Positions 48,581-57,539 of a stretch of 64,000 nucleotides of DNA are shown here, piece by piece; positions within the stretch are counted from its first letter, which is position 1, and each line of letters begins with the position of its first letter. The notes beneath the pieces were generated by a model, which worked only from the letters and a program-made list of their open reading frames with translations, did not search any database and was not told the DNA's origin. Source of the DNA: Streptomyces sp. NBC_00376 (GTDB lineage: Bacteria; Actinomycetota; Actinomycetes; Streptomycetales; Streptomycetaceae); the NCBI RefSeq assembly GCF_036077095.1, contig NZ_CP107960.1, positions 8,060,001 through 8,124,000 of the forward strand, written 5' to 3'. A program made the position numbers and the translations under genes.

Positions 48581-50518
48581 CTACGGGGACTTGATTCCAC
48601 GCAGGTGAGCAGCCTGTAGCCCGATTTCGGCGTAGCCGGTCGGCGACGAGACAGCCGATCGATCGCAGGCGGTGGCGAGAAGGTCAGAGTATGCCGCGAG
48701 GCGGCGCAACAGGTTGCGCTTGCTGCCCTTGTGGTTCGCCAGCGTGCGGAGCTGGTTGACCGACGCGACCAAGCTCTGGGTGCTGGAGCCCGATTCCCTC
48801 AGGGCGGTGAGCACGGGGCTGTGAAGGTGATCACCCTGGGTGACATGCGCCCAGATCAGCACGGTCGCGGTGTCACGAGTGGGGGTGGTGACGCCCTGGC
48901 CGAACTGACTCAGTTCGTGAAGGAGTTCGGCCCAGTCCGGAGGCGGGACCTGCCAGGCCGAGAGAAGTTCCCGGCGGTGCCCGAAGTGCACACGATCTGT
49001 GTCCCGGTCCAATTGGCTGGCCAGCCTTTCGACGGCCCGCTCGAAGTCTGGCCACAGGTTCTGCAAGTCCAATTCCTTCCTGACGACCTTGAGGGACTGC
49101 TGTGCGGTGTTCCACGGGATACGGAGCGTCTTCGCGCAGTCGGGCCAGGTGCCGCCGCCACTCATCTCGGCGAGCTTGAGCGCTGCAACGCGCCGCAGGT
49201 GCCGCACCTTCCAGGCGGTGTGGTGTAGCCACTGGGACAGGAGGTCTTCGAAGTGGGCGGACAGCCACGTTTGCGGCAGGAGGGCAGGCACATGCTCGAT
49301 GCGGAAGCGGCTCGGCCGTGAGGGAAGGCTCTGCCGCGCGTGCCGGTGGCCGGCGGCACGGTAGAACCCCTTGTCATGACGTAGCAGAGCTCGCGCCATG
49401 GCAGGGGAGACGTCCGCACGCCGCAACGAAGCGCCGATGTTGGCGGAACTGCGACTGAACGCGGCCTCAGCGAGTGGCCGGACGCGATCGGTCACCCCAG
49501 CGTTATCGCGGTCCTCGTGGCCGAGAAGGGCGTCGGCGGCAACAAGCAGCGCCGCGCACTCACCTGGGTCCTCGGGGGCGTCCCAGGCAGCGAGCCTGCG
49601 CCCCGCGGGCTCATAGGTGCGGCGGCGAGTGGCAGCGGAGGAGACGTGGCGATCGATCAGGTCGGCCAGCGAAGTCGAGGAAGTGTAGTGAGCGCCGTCT
49701 GGCCAGCTGAGCCGGATCAGATGTGCAGCGACGATGAGATCCGGAAAGAAGAAGAGACCCGAGGCCAGCTCGCCTGGATTTGTAGGGGATTGGCTGCGTG
49801 CCAGCCGGTGATCGATGCGGTGCTGTAGTGCAAGAAGCATGGACAGATCGGCATCGGGCACCCGTGCGGCCTGGCGTCCGTCGTCCAGACGGGCAGCGCA
49901 AGCAGCGGTCGGAGAGACGTCGGCATCAGCTACGGGGCGCCGGCATTGGGCTGGGTGCAACCCGCTCGTGGTCCGGTGCATGATCAGCCCTTGGCGCTCG
50001 GTGCTTGTCGGCCGATTCGGCATGTCCCCACAGCGCGGGCAGGTGTGGGAGAGCAAGGTGCGGTGCGTGACGCAGGCATACGAGACGGGGAGATGCCAGC
50101 GCAGTTTCCAGGGGCCGCCATAGCGAGATTGGGTGGGACTTCCGTCACCGGAAAGGCACGCGGCACAGTACCGACTGGACATGCTGGCAGCCCACGACTT
50201 CCGCGCGGCGGCGGTGGTCCGGTTGCCGTCGATCCGTACGGACGCCAACGGCGGGTAGACGCCGGCATAGGACGACAGTGTCAGTGCATTGGCTTCCTCC
50301 ACGCTCAGGCGGGTGGCCGCGGCGAACTGCACGATCCGCTCGCCAGGCAGTGAGAGCAGGTACTCGCCTGGGAGCCGGTTTTGACGATGAACCAGTCCGC
50401 AAAGGTGTGCGATCCGGGCGGGAGAGCGCTCCATGCGGTACGCCAGCCGCAGGAGCAGACCGGGCAGTGATTCCTCGGGGAGGGGTGCGAGGCTGCGGGA
50501 CAGCGGTCGGGGTGTCAC
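48581..50518 (-). CDS. tniQ: TniQ/TnsD-family target selector 1
   Basis: 645 residues. TniQ N-terminal domain starting RSLAPLPEESLPGLLLRLAYR, then a zinc finger: Cys118, Cys121, with WHLPVSYACVTHRTLLSHTC providing His152 and Cys160, and Cys163. The long C-terminal half has helix-turn-helix-like repeats, as in TnsD proteins that bind an attachment site in DNA. It is the last gene of tnsABC-tniQ, 5 bases after tnsC; GTG start. It is a clear paralogue of the protein encoded at 55674. The expected role is to recognise a target and recruit TnsC. Confidence 0.9.
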   Translation of the reverse strand: MTPRPLSRSLAPLPEESLPGLLLRLAYRMERSPARIAHLCGLVHRQNRLPGEYLLSLPGERIVQFAAATRLSVEEANALTLSSYAGVYPPLASVRIDGNRTTAAARKSWAASMSSRYCAACLSGDGSPTQSRYGGPWKLRWHLPVSYACVTHRTLLSHTCPRCGDMPNRPTSTERQGLIMHRTTSGLHPAQCRRPVADADVSPTAACAARLDDGRQAARVPDADLSMLLALQHRIDHRLARSQSPTNPGELASGLFFFPDLIVAAHLIRLSWPDGAHYTSSTSLADLIDRHVSSAATRRRTYEPAGRRLAAWDAPEDPGECAALLVAADALLGHEDRDNAGVTDRVRPLAEAAFSRSSANIGASLRRADVSPAMARALLRHDKGFYRAAGHRHARQSLPSRPSRFRIEHVPALLPQTWLSAHFEDLLSQWLHHTAWKVRHLRRVAALKLAEMSGGGTWPDCAKTLRIPWNTAQQSLKVVRKELDLQNLWPDFERAVERLASQLDRDTDRVHFGHRRELLSAWQVPPPDWAELLHELSQFGQGVTTPTRDTATVLIWAHVTQGDHLHSPVLTALRESGSSTQSLVASVNQLRTLANHKGSKRNLLRRLAAYSDLLATACDRSAVSSPTGYAEIGLQAAHLRGIKSP

Positions 50519-50523
50519 CTCCG

Positions 50524-51774
50524 TCAGCTTGCCTCGTCGGCCGCGGCGGGGCCGTCGTCGTCGAAGACGGTATTGCGGCCTCGGGGGTTCTTCTTCTGCG
50601 TCGGCTCGTGGGGTGGAATGTCGGGCTGTTCGCCGGATCCGGCGTCGAGGTCGGGCATGTCGTCGGGGGTGACGGTGAACTGGTTGAGCAGGTCCTTGGT
50701 GAGACGCTCGCTCTTGTTCTCCATGGCGCGGCGGCAGCCGTGCTGGATGAGCTTTTCCAGGATGCCGACCACACCCTTGGTGCGGTTGAACAGGTACTCG
50801 GGCATGTCGCCGGCGGTGAGCATCCCGGTGGTGTCGCTCAACAGGCGCAACTCACACTCCAGGCGCCGGAGATGGACTATCCATGCCTTCATCTGCGCTG
50901 GTGTCTTGTACCTGAATGGGTCGAGGTCGACGACCTGGAAACGACGTTCGTGCTGGCTGGCGGCGTGGGCGTTGGGGCTGCGTCCGACGTCCTTGACCGG
51001 CTCGTAGACCCACTCCTGGGTCTTGGGGTCACGGCGGCCTTCGCGCAGCAGACCCGAGGTGGGGATGCCGACGCCGACCAGGATGAGCGTGACGGGCATG
51101 CTCATCATTTCGCGGATCAGGTCGAGCACGTCCTGGTCGGCTTCCCGGTGGAGCTTGAGGCGGGTGATGTCGTCGATCACGAGGGCCTTCGTGGCGTGCT
51201 CGACGACTGCGGTCTTGACGGTGCGCACGAGGTCTTCCAGGCGCATGCCCTTGTGGTCCTCGCCGTAGAAGTCGAGGATCCGCTGGCAGGTGGAGATGGG
51301 AGTGGCCTTGACCGGGCAGCGTACGTAGGCGACGGGGGCGACTAGGTCGCGGGTGCCGGGCATGGCGTCGGGGTTCGCATAGTTGTGGAGGGCCAGCCAT
51401 TCCTCCTGGAAGATGGCCAGGGCTTCGCAGATCGTCTCGGTCTTGCCCTGGGCGCCGTCGCCGTTGACCATGATGCCGCCGCGGGTTCCGGCCTTGTGGC
51501 TGTAGGCGCCGTCCTCGACGCGGGCGAGCACCGCGTGGGCTACGCGTTCGCTCATCGGGGTGGCCTGGATCGGCAGGGAGCTGTGTGTCGCGAGGCGGTG
51601 CAGGTCATGGATGCGCTTCTGGCGCTTGGTCAGACGGCCGTACTCCTCGGCTGTGAGGATCGGCGCGGGGACGAAGGCGTCGCGGGTCTCGCACCACCGG
51701 TTCCAGCCTTCGAAGGTGGTGCGGTCCACCGTCGGGCCGGGGAGGAACGACAGCGGGTTCGGCTTCGAGGTCAT
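50524..51774 (-). CDS. tnsC: TnsC-family AAA+ ATPase, transposition regulator
   Basis: 416 residues. Walker A at about 105-112 (NGDGAQGKTETICEAL), Walker B LVIDDITRL near 198-206, sensor-like VTLILVGVGIP, then PEYLFNRTKGVVGILEKLIQ in the lid. This is the TniB/TnsC AAA+ type that links target selector to transposase. The ATG overlaps the tnsB TGA (ATGA, 51771-51774), indicating coupled translation. The C-terminal tail is acidic and Pro-rich, suitable for contact with TnsA or TnsB. Confidence 0.92.
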   Translation of the reverse strand: MTSKPNPLSFLPGPTVDRTTFEGWNRWCETRDAFVPAPILTAEEYGRLTKRQKRIHDLHRLATHSSLPIQATPMSERVAHAVLARVEDGAYSHKAGTRGGIMVNGDGAQGKTETICEALAIFQEEWLALHNYANPDAMPGTRDLVAPVAYVRCPVKATPISTCQRILDFYGEDHKGMRLEDLVRTVKTAVVEHATKALVIDDITRLKLHREADQDVLDLIREMMSMPVTLILVGVGIPTSGLLREGRRDPKTQEWVYEPVKDVGRSPNAHAASQHERRFQVVDLDPFRYKTPAQMKAWIVHLRRLECELRLLSDTTGMLTAGDMPEYLFNRTKGVVGILEKLIQHGCRRAMENKSERLTKDLLNQFTVTPDDMPDLDAGSGEQPDIPPHEPTQKKNPRGRNTVFDDDGPAAADEAS

Positions 51775-54167
51775 TGGCTGGCCTCTTTCTCGGTCTCGTC
51801 GGGCGTGATGGGGGTGTCGTCATCGACGGAGTCGTCGTCCAGTAGTGCCAACAAGCTCGAAGAGCGCAGCCGTTCGGACAGGTTGGGGGCCGTCGACAGC
51901 TCGTCGGGGATTGCGGCTTCGCGGCGGCGCCGACGTTCGCTGTTCACCGCGTCGTGTATTTGCTGTGCGCGATCCTTCGGACGAAGAGGTACGACTTTGC
52001 CTTCGGAGGAACCTGTCCGCGCGGCGGGGACAGTGGCGCGTGGCGTCGGCGTCTCCTTCTTGATCGCGTTTGCGGGCCGGTCGGCGGCCGCCGCGGCCCG
52101 CTGGGCGACTTCGCGAGCGTGCTCGGTTCGCTTCCGCTTGGAGAGTTGGGTGGGCCACTTCTCGACCGGGATGTTGCCGCCGATCAACTCCAGCAGAACT
52201 GGAAGGAGTTCGGTGTCCGACTTCGGGGCAAGGCCGGTCTTGCGTAGTTCCCGCATGGCTTCGTGGACGCGGGCGTCGCTGAAGGCGGGCACCTCGCCTT
52301 CTTCGGGCAGGCCCGTCCAACGGAGCGTGTGCCAGTCGTGCGTATCGGGGTCCTGGAAGAACACGAAGCACGGATCACGCGGGTCACGGTGGACGACGTA
52401 CCTGTTCTTGTTCTTCTTTCCTCCACGGCCGGAGAGCTTCCCGCGGTAGGGATCCAGGGCGGGTCCGTCGTACCAGAGGTTCTTGACCTTCACACCGCGC
52501 TTGCCGTGGATCATGAGCTTGTGCCGCGGCAGGAGCCGGTAGTACAGCTCGGCGGGGGGAATCCGCAGAGCGAAGCCGCCCTGGGCCATAGCGGCCGCGA
52601 ACAGGCTGTTGGGGCTGTGATCGCCACGCGGGTCCCAGCTTGGGGCGTAGGAACCGAAGCGCCGGTTCTGCCAGGTCTCGACAACCCAGGTGGCGATGAT
52701 GTGTTCCATCCCCGTCACGGTCAGGCAGGCGTCGGCCTCCGGGTCCACGCCCCGGTCGGCGACGTCCGTGCCCTGGTAGCCGAGCAGGACCGCGAATAGC
52801 AGCGACTTGATGGCGCCGAACGTCCGCTCCACGGAGTGCTTGTCGGTCGGACGCAGAACGCGGCTGGGTTTGATGTTCGCCTTGATGACCCGCTGCACTT
52901 CGACGAGGTGGTGGTTGCGGTAGACGGAGCCGTGGTCGGTGGTGACCGTCTCGGGAGAGAAGAACGGCAGTCCGGCGACTTCGTACCCGGCGAACTCCGC
53001 GACCACCGTGTGGGGGACGCCTGGGTAGGCCCACTCCACGTTCGTGCCCCACTCCGGGCGCATCGGCAACGGCATCATCATGTCCCGCAGCACCATCGCC
53101 ACGTCGATCGACTTGTCGGAGACAAGGCTGAGGCGGAACGCCACGATCGAGCGCGTGTAGACGTCCAGTGCCAGCGTCAGATACACGGAGACCGGGTCGC
53201 CGAACACGTTGTCCAGTACCTTCACCGGCAGCACTGTGCTGTCCAGGGCGACGACTTGGCCGGGGCGGTGCACCACGATGTGCCAGCCGGTCGCGTACTG
53301 CTTCGCCTTTGCCGCTGAGCGTATGTAGCGCTGTCGTCCCCCGTTGGAGCCGAACCACTCTTTCCAGATGGCTCGCAGGGTGTCGTAGTTGGGGATCTTC
53401 ACACGCGAGGGGGCGGCGGAGTCAGGCTTGGTGGCTTCCCCCTCGGCGGGCTCGGCCTCGGGCGATTCGAACACCTCCCGTATGTACTGGTGGATGAGGC
53501 GCTCGATGTCCCGCATGGTCATTTTCGAGCGGCGATCCGAGCACTCCGCATACACCGCGAACAATGCCTCGCGCAGTTCGGGGGAGATCGTGTGCCCGGT
53601 CGCCTCCCGCAGCCACCGGTCGTCCGCGACGCCGATCGGACCGTACTTCGCCCGTGCGGTGTCCCATCGAATCAGCGTGCGCAGGCTCGCCTTGTGCAGA
53701 CCGTTCGCCTTCGCCTGTGCGGGGGCCTCGGCCGCGGCTTTCAGTAGTTCCTTTGCCTTCGCCTTGCGGCGCTGGGTCAGCGTCGTGATGTCCGGGTCGT
53801 ACTGCGGCAGGGGTTCATGCGGCAGCGCGTAGAGCGGGTCGCCGCTGCGATACCCCGTTTTGGCCTCGAGCAGGTGCTCCATGCGGAGCATGATGATCTG
53901 GCGCTGGTGGTCATCCAAATCATCCATTGCCTTGGGCTGCCGACCGCGGTCCGCGGCCGGCAGGTCCGTACGCGTCCGGGTGGAGGGACGGCAGTCCGGG
54001 CGATGCATGAGCTCGCTCAGCGAGGTCTTCCACGCCTCGCCGTTCTCGTCGACGAGGGTGACCCGGCTGAGATGGGGCAGACAGGACTGGATCCGCCACG
54101 CGCTGCCACTGATGATCAGCTCGGCGCCCGCCGCCAGGTTCCACATGGGATCTGCTGAAGTGCTCAC
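51771..54167 (-). CDS. tnsB: TnsB-family DDE transposase
   Basis: 798 residues. The rve/Mu-type core has Asp309 (QVVALDSTVLPV), Asp411 (TVTTDHGSVYRNHH) and Glu447 (DKHSVERTFGAIKSLL), D-D-35-E spacing intact. Helix-turn-helix DNA-binding domains precede it (about 100-290), a Mu-C-like beta-barrel follows, and a long acidic C-terminal tail (DDDSVDDDTPITPDETEKEA) probably contacts TnsC. GTG start at 54165-54167 overlaps the tnsA TGA. It makes the 3' strand cuts and joining steps. No frameshift or lost catalytic residue is seen, so it looks functional. Confidence 0.94.
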   Translation of the reverse strand: MSTSADPMWNLAAGAELIISGSAWRIQSCLPHLSRVTLVDENGEAWKTSLSELMHRPDCRPSTRTRTDLPAADRGRQPKAMDDLDDHQRQIIMLRMEHLLEAKTGYRSGDPLYALPHEPLPQYDPDITTLTQRRKAKAKELLKAAAEAPAQAKANGLHKASLRTLIRWDTARAKYGPIGVADDRWLREATGHTISPELREALFAVYAECSDRRSKMTMRDIERLIHQYIREVFESPEAEPAEGEATKPDSAAPSRVKIPNYDTLRAIWKEWFGSNGGRQRYIRSAAKAKQYATGWHIVVHRPGQVVALDSTVLPVKVLDNVFGDPVSVYLTLALDVYTRSIVAFRLSLVSDKSIDVAMVLRDMMMPLPMRPEWGTNVEWAYPGVPHTVVAEFAGYEVAGLPFFSPETVTTDHGSVYRNHHLVEVQRVIKANIKPSRVLRPTDKHSVERTFGAIKSLLFAVLLGYQGTDVADRGVDPEADACLTVTGMEHIIATWVVETWQNRRFGSYAPSWDPRGDHSPNSLFAAAMAQGGFALRIPPAELYYRLLPRHKLMIHGKRGVKVKNLWYDGPALDPYRGKLSGRGGKKNKNRYVVHRDPRDPCFVFFQDPDTHDWHTLRWTGLPEEGEVPAFSDARVHEAMRELRKTGLAPKSDTELLPVLLELIGGNIPVEKWPTQLSKRKRTEHAREVAQRAAAAADRPANAIKKETPTPRATVPAARTGSSEGKVVPLRPKDRAQQIHDAVNSERRRRREAAIPDELSTAPNLSERLRSSSLLALLDDDSVDDDTPITPDETEKEASQ

Positions 54168-55045
54168 CGTGGCAACTCCCGGCGGTGCTGCTCGGGAGCC
54201 AGACGGATCAGGCTCGCATCACCGAACGGCCCCGAGAGATCCGCGCCAAGGTGTCGATGCCAGAGCAGATGAATCGCATGAGCCCGGGCGATCGCCGGAA
54301 TCCGGCACTGCTCAACCAACTCGCCGAACGGCAAGGGTCCTTGCGCTGCCACCTGCCGTAACTGGTCCTGAATGCCCAGCACATCAGGCGTCGGACGCCG
54401 CTCCGCGGAGAGTGCGTCCACGTTCGTCCACACGTGTCGGCGCCACCCCGCCACGACGCCGTACTGCCAGCCCGCCGACAGCGCGGCCTCGGCGGTGGCG
54501 GCAAACTTCAGTGCGTCCTGCGGCTTGATCCGATCGGCAGGACGTACGTCGATCAGGAAGAGTCCGGACTCGGTCACCAGCAGGAAGTCCGGGGTGTGCT
54601 GGATCGACTTGCCGCCGGAGAGAAACCGTAGCCGGAACGGCTGACACAGGGCCTCCACCAGGCCCGCGGCGAAGTCGGCGACCAGCAGCAGCCGCTCCTC
54701 CTCGTGGCTTTCGAAGCCGTGGTGCCGGTCCGTCGCCATCAGATACTCGAGCCCGGGGCGGTGGAACTGGTCCGTGCGCCAGGTGAAGCGGCGTACCGGA
54801 ACGCTGCGCCGGAGATCCATCATGTCCAAGTCGCGCACCGGTCTGGTGATCGGAGTCTGGCCGAACTTCCACGTCGTGGTCCAGCGCACGGGCCACTTCT
54901 CGTCAAGATCCAGCGCCTGTGTGTACTCCGTGAACCCGGAGTCCAGCACGGCGAGGTCTTCAAGGGAACAAATATCCGACCAGGCACCATCACGGTAAGG
55001 TGTCGGTCCAGTGGACCAACTCCGCCCCGAAGTTGCTGAGTTCAT
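54164..55045 (-). CDS. tnsA: TnsA-like endonuclease
   Basis: About 293 residues. The PD-(D/E)xK-type core is at residues 110-170: Glu117 region ESHEEERLLLVADFAAGLVE, Asp153 in QHTPDFLLV and DVR (166-168) in GLFLIDVRPADRI, where Arg stands in place of the usual Lys. TnsA cuts the 5' strands so that the element is excised rather than copied. A winged-helix C-terminal part follows (PFGELVEQCRIPAIARAHAI). First gene of the operon. The start is uncertain: ATG at 55043-55045 is used here, but the frame is open to a GTG at 55144. Confidence 0.82.
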   Translation of the reverse strand: MNSATSGRSWSTGPTPYRDGAWSDICSLEDLAVLDSGFTEYTQALDLDEKWPVRWTTTWKFGQTPITRPVRDLDMMDLRRSVPVRRFTWRTDQFHRPGLEYLMATDRHHGFESHEEERLLLVADFAAGLVEALCQPFRLRFLSGGKSIQHTPDFLLVTESGLFLIDVRPADRIKPQDALKFAATAEAALSAGWQYGVVAGWRRHVWTNVDALSAERRPTPDVLGIQDQLRQVAAQGPLPFGELVEQCRIPAIARAHAIHLLWHRHLGADLSGPFGDASLIRLAPEQHRRELPR

Positions 55046-55142
55046 CTGGGAGCGCTCGCCTCCTCGCCGTGATCCGTACTCCAAGAGCGGAAAGACCGTA
55101 TGGCTCGCAACGCAGCCCAGGTCGTTCACTCTTTCGTAATTC

Positions 55143-55162
55143 ACACATTCGAGTGAATGTGT
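55143..55162. repeat. Inverted repeat in front of tnsA
   Basis: ACACATTC (55143-55150), GAGT, GAATGTGT (55155-55162): perfect 8-base arms. It overlaps the most upstream possible tnsA start, so it could be an operator for the tns operon. Confidence 0.55.
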
Positions 55163-55673
55163 CTCCGCTTTCTTCCCGCAGGCAAGGCACGGCTGATCTT
55201 GTTGAGCCCGTCCGAACCGGCACGGCTCGGAGGCCCGTCCGGGGCGTGACTTTCAGGCACCAACAGGGCGAACACGAATCAGGGCTGGATGGACGGCGCC
55301 ACTCTGACGCCACTACCTCGCAGCTTGACCGGCTCGAACGACACACCGAGCGGATCGCTGTCCAATGTGACCTGGGCTCCCGGCTGCCGCGGTACGGCGC
55401 CGCGACGTGAATGGGCGCCGTGACTCTCTCTGGGTGCAAACCGCACAGCAGCGAGATCTGGCTCGCCGCCCGCTGAGGGACTGCCGTCGAACTTTTCATT
55501 GAGGGGCGTTACCCGAGCTCCCAACCGTTGCTCTGCAGCGTCACCGGCGACCCACCGTGATCTGAAAGGTGCCTGCGTGGAAGACGTAAATGGCGCGGGA
55601 GTGTTGACAGGAGCGGAGCGGAACAGGTGTGCGCGATGACGTTGGCGCGACGAGCCGTGCAATGGGGAGAAGG
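55163..55673. other. Divergent intergenic region between tnsA and tniQ2
   Basis: About 510 bases. A TTGACA at 55604-55609 could serve tniQ2 but I see no good -10 at 17 bases. CCAAC occurs twice (near 55263 and 55525) without the regular spacing of an end. I see no gene and no second transposon end here. Confidence 0.45.
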
Positions 55674-57530
55674 GTGAGCCCCCTTCCCCGTAGCCTCGCA
55701 CCGCTTCCGGAAGAATCCTTGACGGGATTCATTCTGCGCTTGGCTCATCGCCTGGACCGATCGCCTGCCCGAATCGGGCGAATCACATCGCTGGTTACCT
55801 ATGCCTCCGGCGATAGGGCATCGCGGTTCCCCGCTCACCTTCTGCTAGGGCTAGAGCGCGAGAGGGCTAACTCGTTCGCCGCGGCAACTCACCTCACCAT
55901 GGATGAAGTTGCAGCCTTTGGTCTGAGCTGTCATGCCAGCAGCTATCCACCGCTCGCTCGTGTCGGACTACAGGCGAATGGAAAGATTCGGCGTGACGCC
56001 TGGGCCTTTTTGCAAGTCAACCGTTTCTGCGCCGCTTGCCTTATCGGTGACGGAAGCCCTATCCAGCGCGCTCATGGAGGCGCCTGGCGCCGGGACTGGC
56101 ATTTGCCCGTGGTTTTTGCATGCACACGGCACAGACAGCTACTGGAATACCAGTGCTCCACATGCACCCTTCCGCTCCATGCCGCTTCCCGAGCCCGCCT
56201 GGGTATGGTGCTGAACCCTGATGCCAGTGGGATCCACCCCGCGAACTGCCGTAACGTCCTGCGCGGCTCTACTGGCCGACAGCACCGCGCCTACTGCGAA
56301 GCACCGCTGACCCGGAGACCCGAGGGTAAGAACTCCGCCACCTCATACCTGGAATCGTGTCTGCGACTGCAGGAACACATTGCCGCGCGATTACTGCCAG
56401 GACGCGAAGACCCCTTCTACTTCAACGACCTGCTTGCTGTCGCGCAGCTCGTCGTCCTTGCCTGGCCAGCCTCCACTCACTCCGCACCACTCGACACGCC
56501 ACTCGCTGACGCTCTGGACGGTCACATCGCTGAGGCGCGACGCAAAAGCGCTCCGCGGCCGGGTGCCCAGCATGGGTCGGCAAGCGTTCTTCGACCGCCT
56601 GCCGACCCCAAAGCGACCGCAGCGCTCCTCCTGCAGAGCGACACTCTCCTCGCAGACCGGAATCCCGCGAGCCTGCGTGACACTATGCAGTCCTTGGCGG
56701 ACAGTGCTGCCGGGCAGGATCGAGCCCGCTTCATGAGGACGCTCCGCAGCCAGCCCGTGACCCCATCACTCGCACGTGCGCTGAGCCGCCAGTACCGAGG
56801 ATTCCATGCCGGCCGCCGCTACCCCTTGGCCACTGCCGCTCTACGTGTCCCTTCGCGAGAGAGCCGCTTCAGCCCGGGAGAGGTCCCGCAGCTCATCCCT
56901 GCCACTTGGTATCAGCAATACTTCTCCGTATTCTCCACTCGTCTCACCGTGTCCAGCTCGGCCAATGCCAACCACATCCGCAGGGCCGCAGCCCTCAAGC
57001 TGATTGAAATGAGCACCGGGGCGACGGTGATCGAAGCCGCCCACATCCTTGACATGCCGGTTAGTTGCGCCCTGTCCTCCATACGGCAGCTGAGGAAGCG
57101 CTGCCCAGAAGACGCCTGGCCACTCTTCCGCTCGGCCGTAGAAGCCGTCGCGGAACAGATGGAGCGAGACCCGGAGCGCCACAATTACGCTCGCCGACGA
57201 CGGCAACTGGCTCAATGGGTCGTTCCCGCACAGGACTGGACGGACCTCACACGCGACTTGGGCCATAGCCTCAAGCAGTCCCACCACCACATTGGGTTCT
57301 CCGTGCTCGCCTGGGCTCGTGCAACTCAGGGCTACCACCTGTTCAGCCCCCTGATCCGAGACACCACGACCGGGAAGCGGCTAGCCGGTGCGCATATCGT
57401 GACTGCGGCTGCGAGCCAACTTAGTAACGCCCGCCGCGGCGGCATGCTCACCTTGCTTCAGAGGCTCGGCCCTTACGCCGACCGGCTCGGGGCGGACTGT
57501 GAGGTGAGGGAACTGCCAGCACAGCAGTAG
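55674..57530 (+). CDS. tniQ: TniQ/TnsD-family target selector 2
   Basis: 618 residues. Same architecture as the protein at 48581: LPRSLAPLPEESLTGFILRL, the zinc finger RFCAACLIGDGSP with VFACTRHRQLLEYQCSTC, and a C-terminal series of helices (HIRRAAALKLIEMSTGATVI). GTG at 55674 is chosen because it aligns with the start of the first TniQ and has GGGGAGAAG just before it; the frame is open from 55629. It is transcribed away from tnsA, so it has its own promoter. A TTA codon at 56391-56393 makes its translation depend on the bldA tRNA in Streptomyces. It presumably directs TnsABC to a second kind of target. Confidence 0.88.
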   Translation: MSPLPRSLAPLPEESLTGFILRLAHRLDRSPARIGRITSLVTYASGDRASRFPAHLLLGLERERANSFAAATHLTMDEVAAFGLSCHASSYPPLARVGLQANGKIRRDAWAFLQVNRFCAACLIGDGSPIQRAHGGAWRRDWHLPVVFACTRHRQLLEYQCSTCTLPLHAASRARLGMVLNPDASGIHPANCRNVLRGSTGRQHRAYCEAPLTRRPEGKNSATSYLESCLRLQEHIAARLLPGREDPFYFNDLLAVAQLVVLAWPASTHSAPLDTPLADALDGHIAEARRKSAPRPGAQHGSASVLRPPADPKATAALLLQSDTLLADRNPASLRDTMQSLADSAAGQDRARFMRTLRSQPVTPSLARALSRQYRGFHAGRRYPLATAALRVPSRESRFSPGEVPQLIPATWYQQYFSVFSTRLTVSSSANANHIRRAAALKLIEMSTGATVIEAAHILDMPVSCALSSIRQLRKRCPEDAWPLFRSAVEAVAEQMERDPERHNYARRRRQLAQWVVPAQDWTDLTRDLGHSLKQSHHHIGFSVLAWARATQGYHLFSPLIRDTTTGKRLAGAHIVTAAASQLSNARRGGMLTLLQRLGPYADRLGADCEVRELPAQQ

Positions 57531-57539
57531 CCCAGCGGC

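Larger units (their letters stand above)
47988..57530. mobile_element. Tn7-like transposon core (TnsABC with two TniQ), one end seen
   Basis: The span covers a putative end at 47988 and five transposition genes: tnsA, tnsB, tnsC and tniQ1 on the minus strand as one compact operon, and a divergent tniQ2. Separate TnsA endonuclease and D-D-35-E TnsB transposase mark a heteromeric Tn7-type element that excises by cut-and-paste. The opposite end was not recognised, so the element may extend beyond 57530 and include the IS debris and the low-GC gene up to or past 64000. No cas genes or CRISPR repeats are visible. Confidence 0.82.

Noticed and set aside
48305..48619. A 104-codon frame on the + strand in the transposon end region
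   Set aside because: No ribosome site, TTG start, no protein-like pattern, and it overlaps the 3' end of tniQ1.
55143..55673. Second transposon end between tnsA and tniQ2
   Set aside because: Only isolated CCAAC words occur, without 20-base periodicity or a terminal ACA next to GTCAC. The palindrome there is of a different kind.
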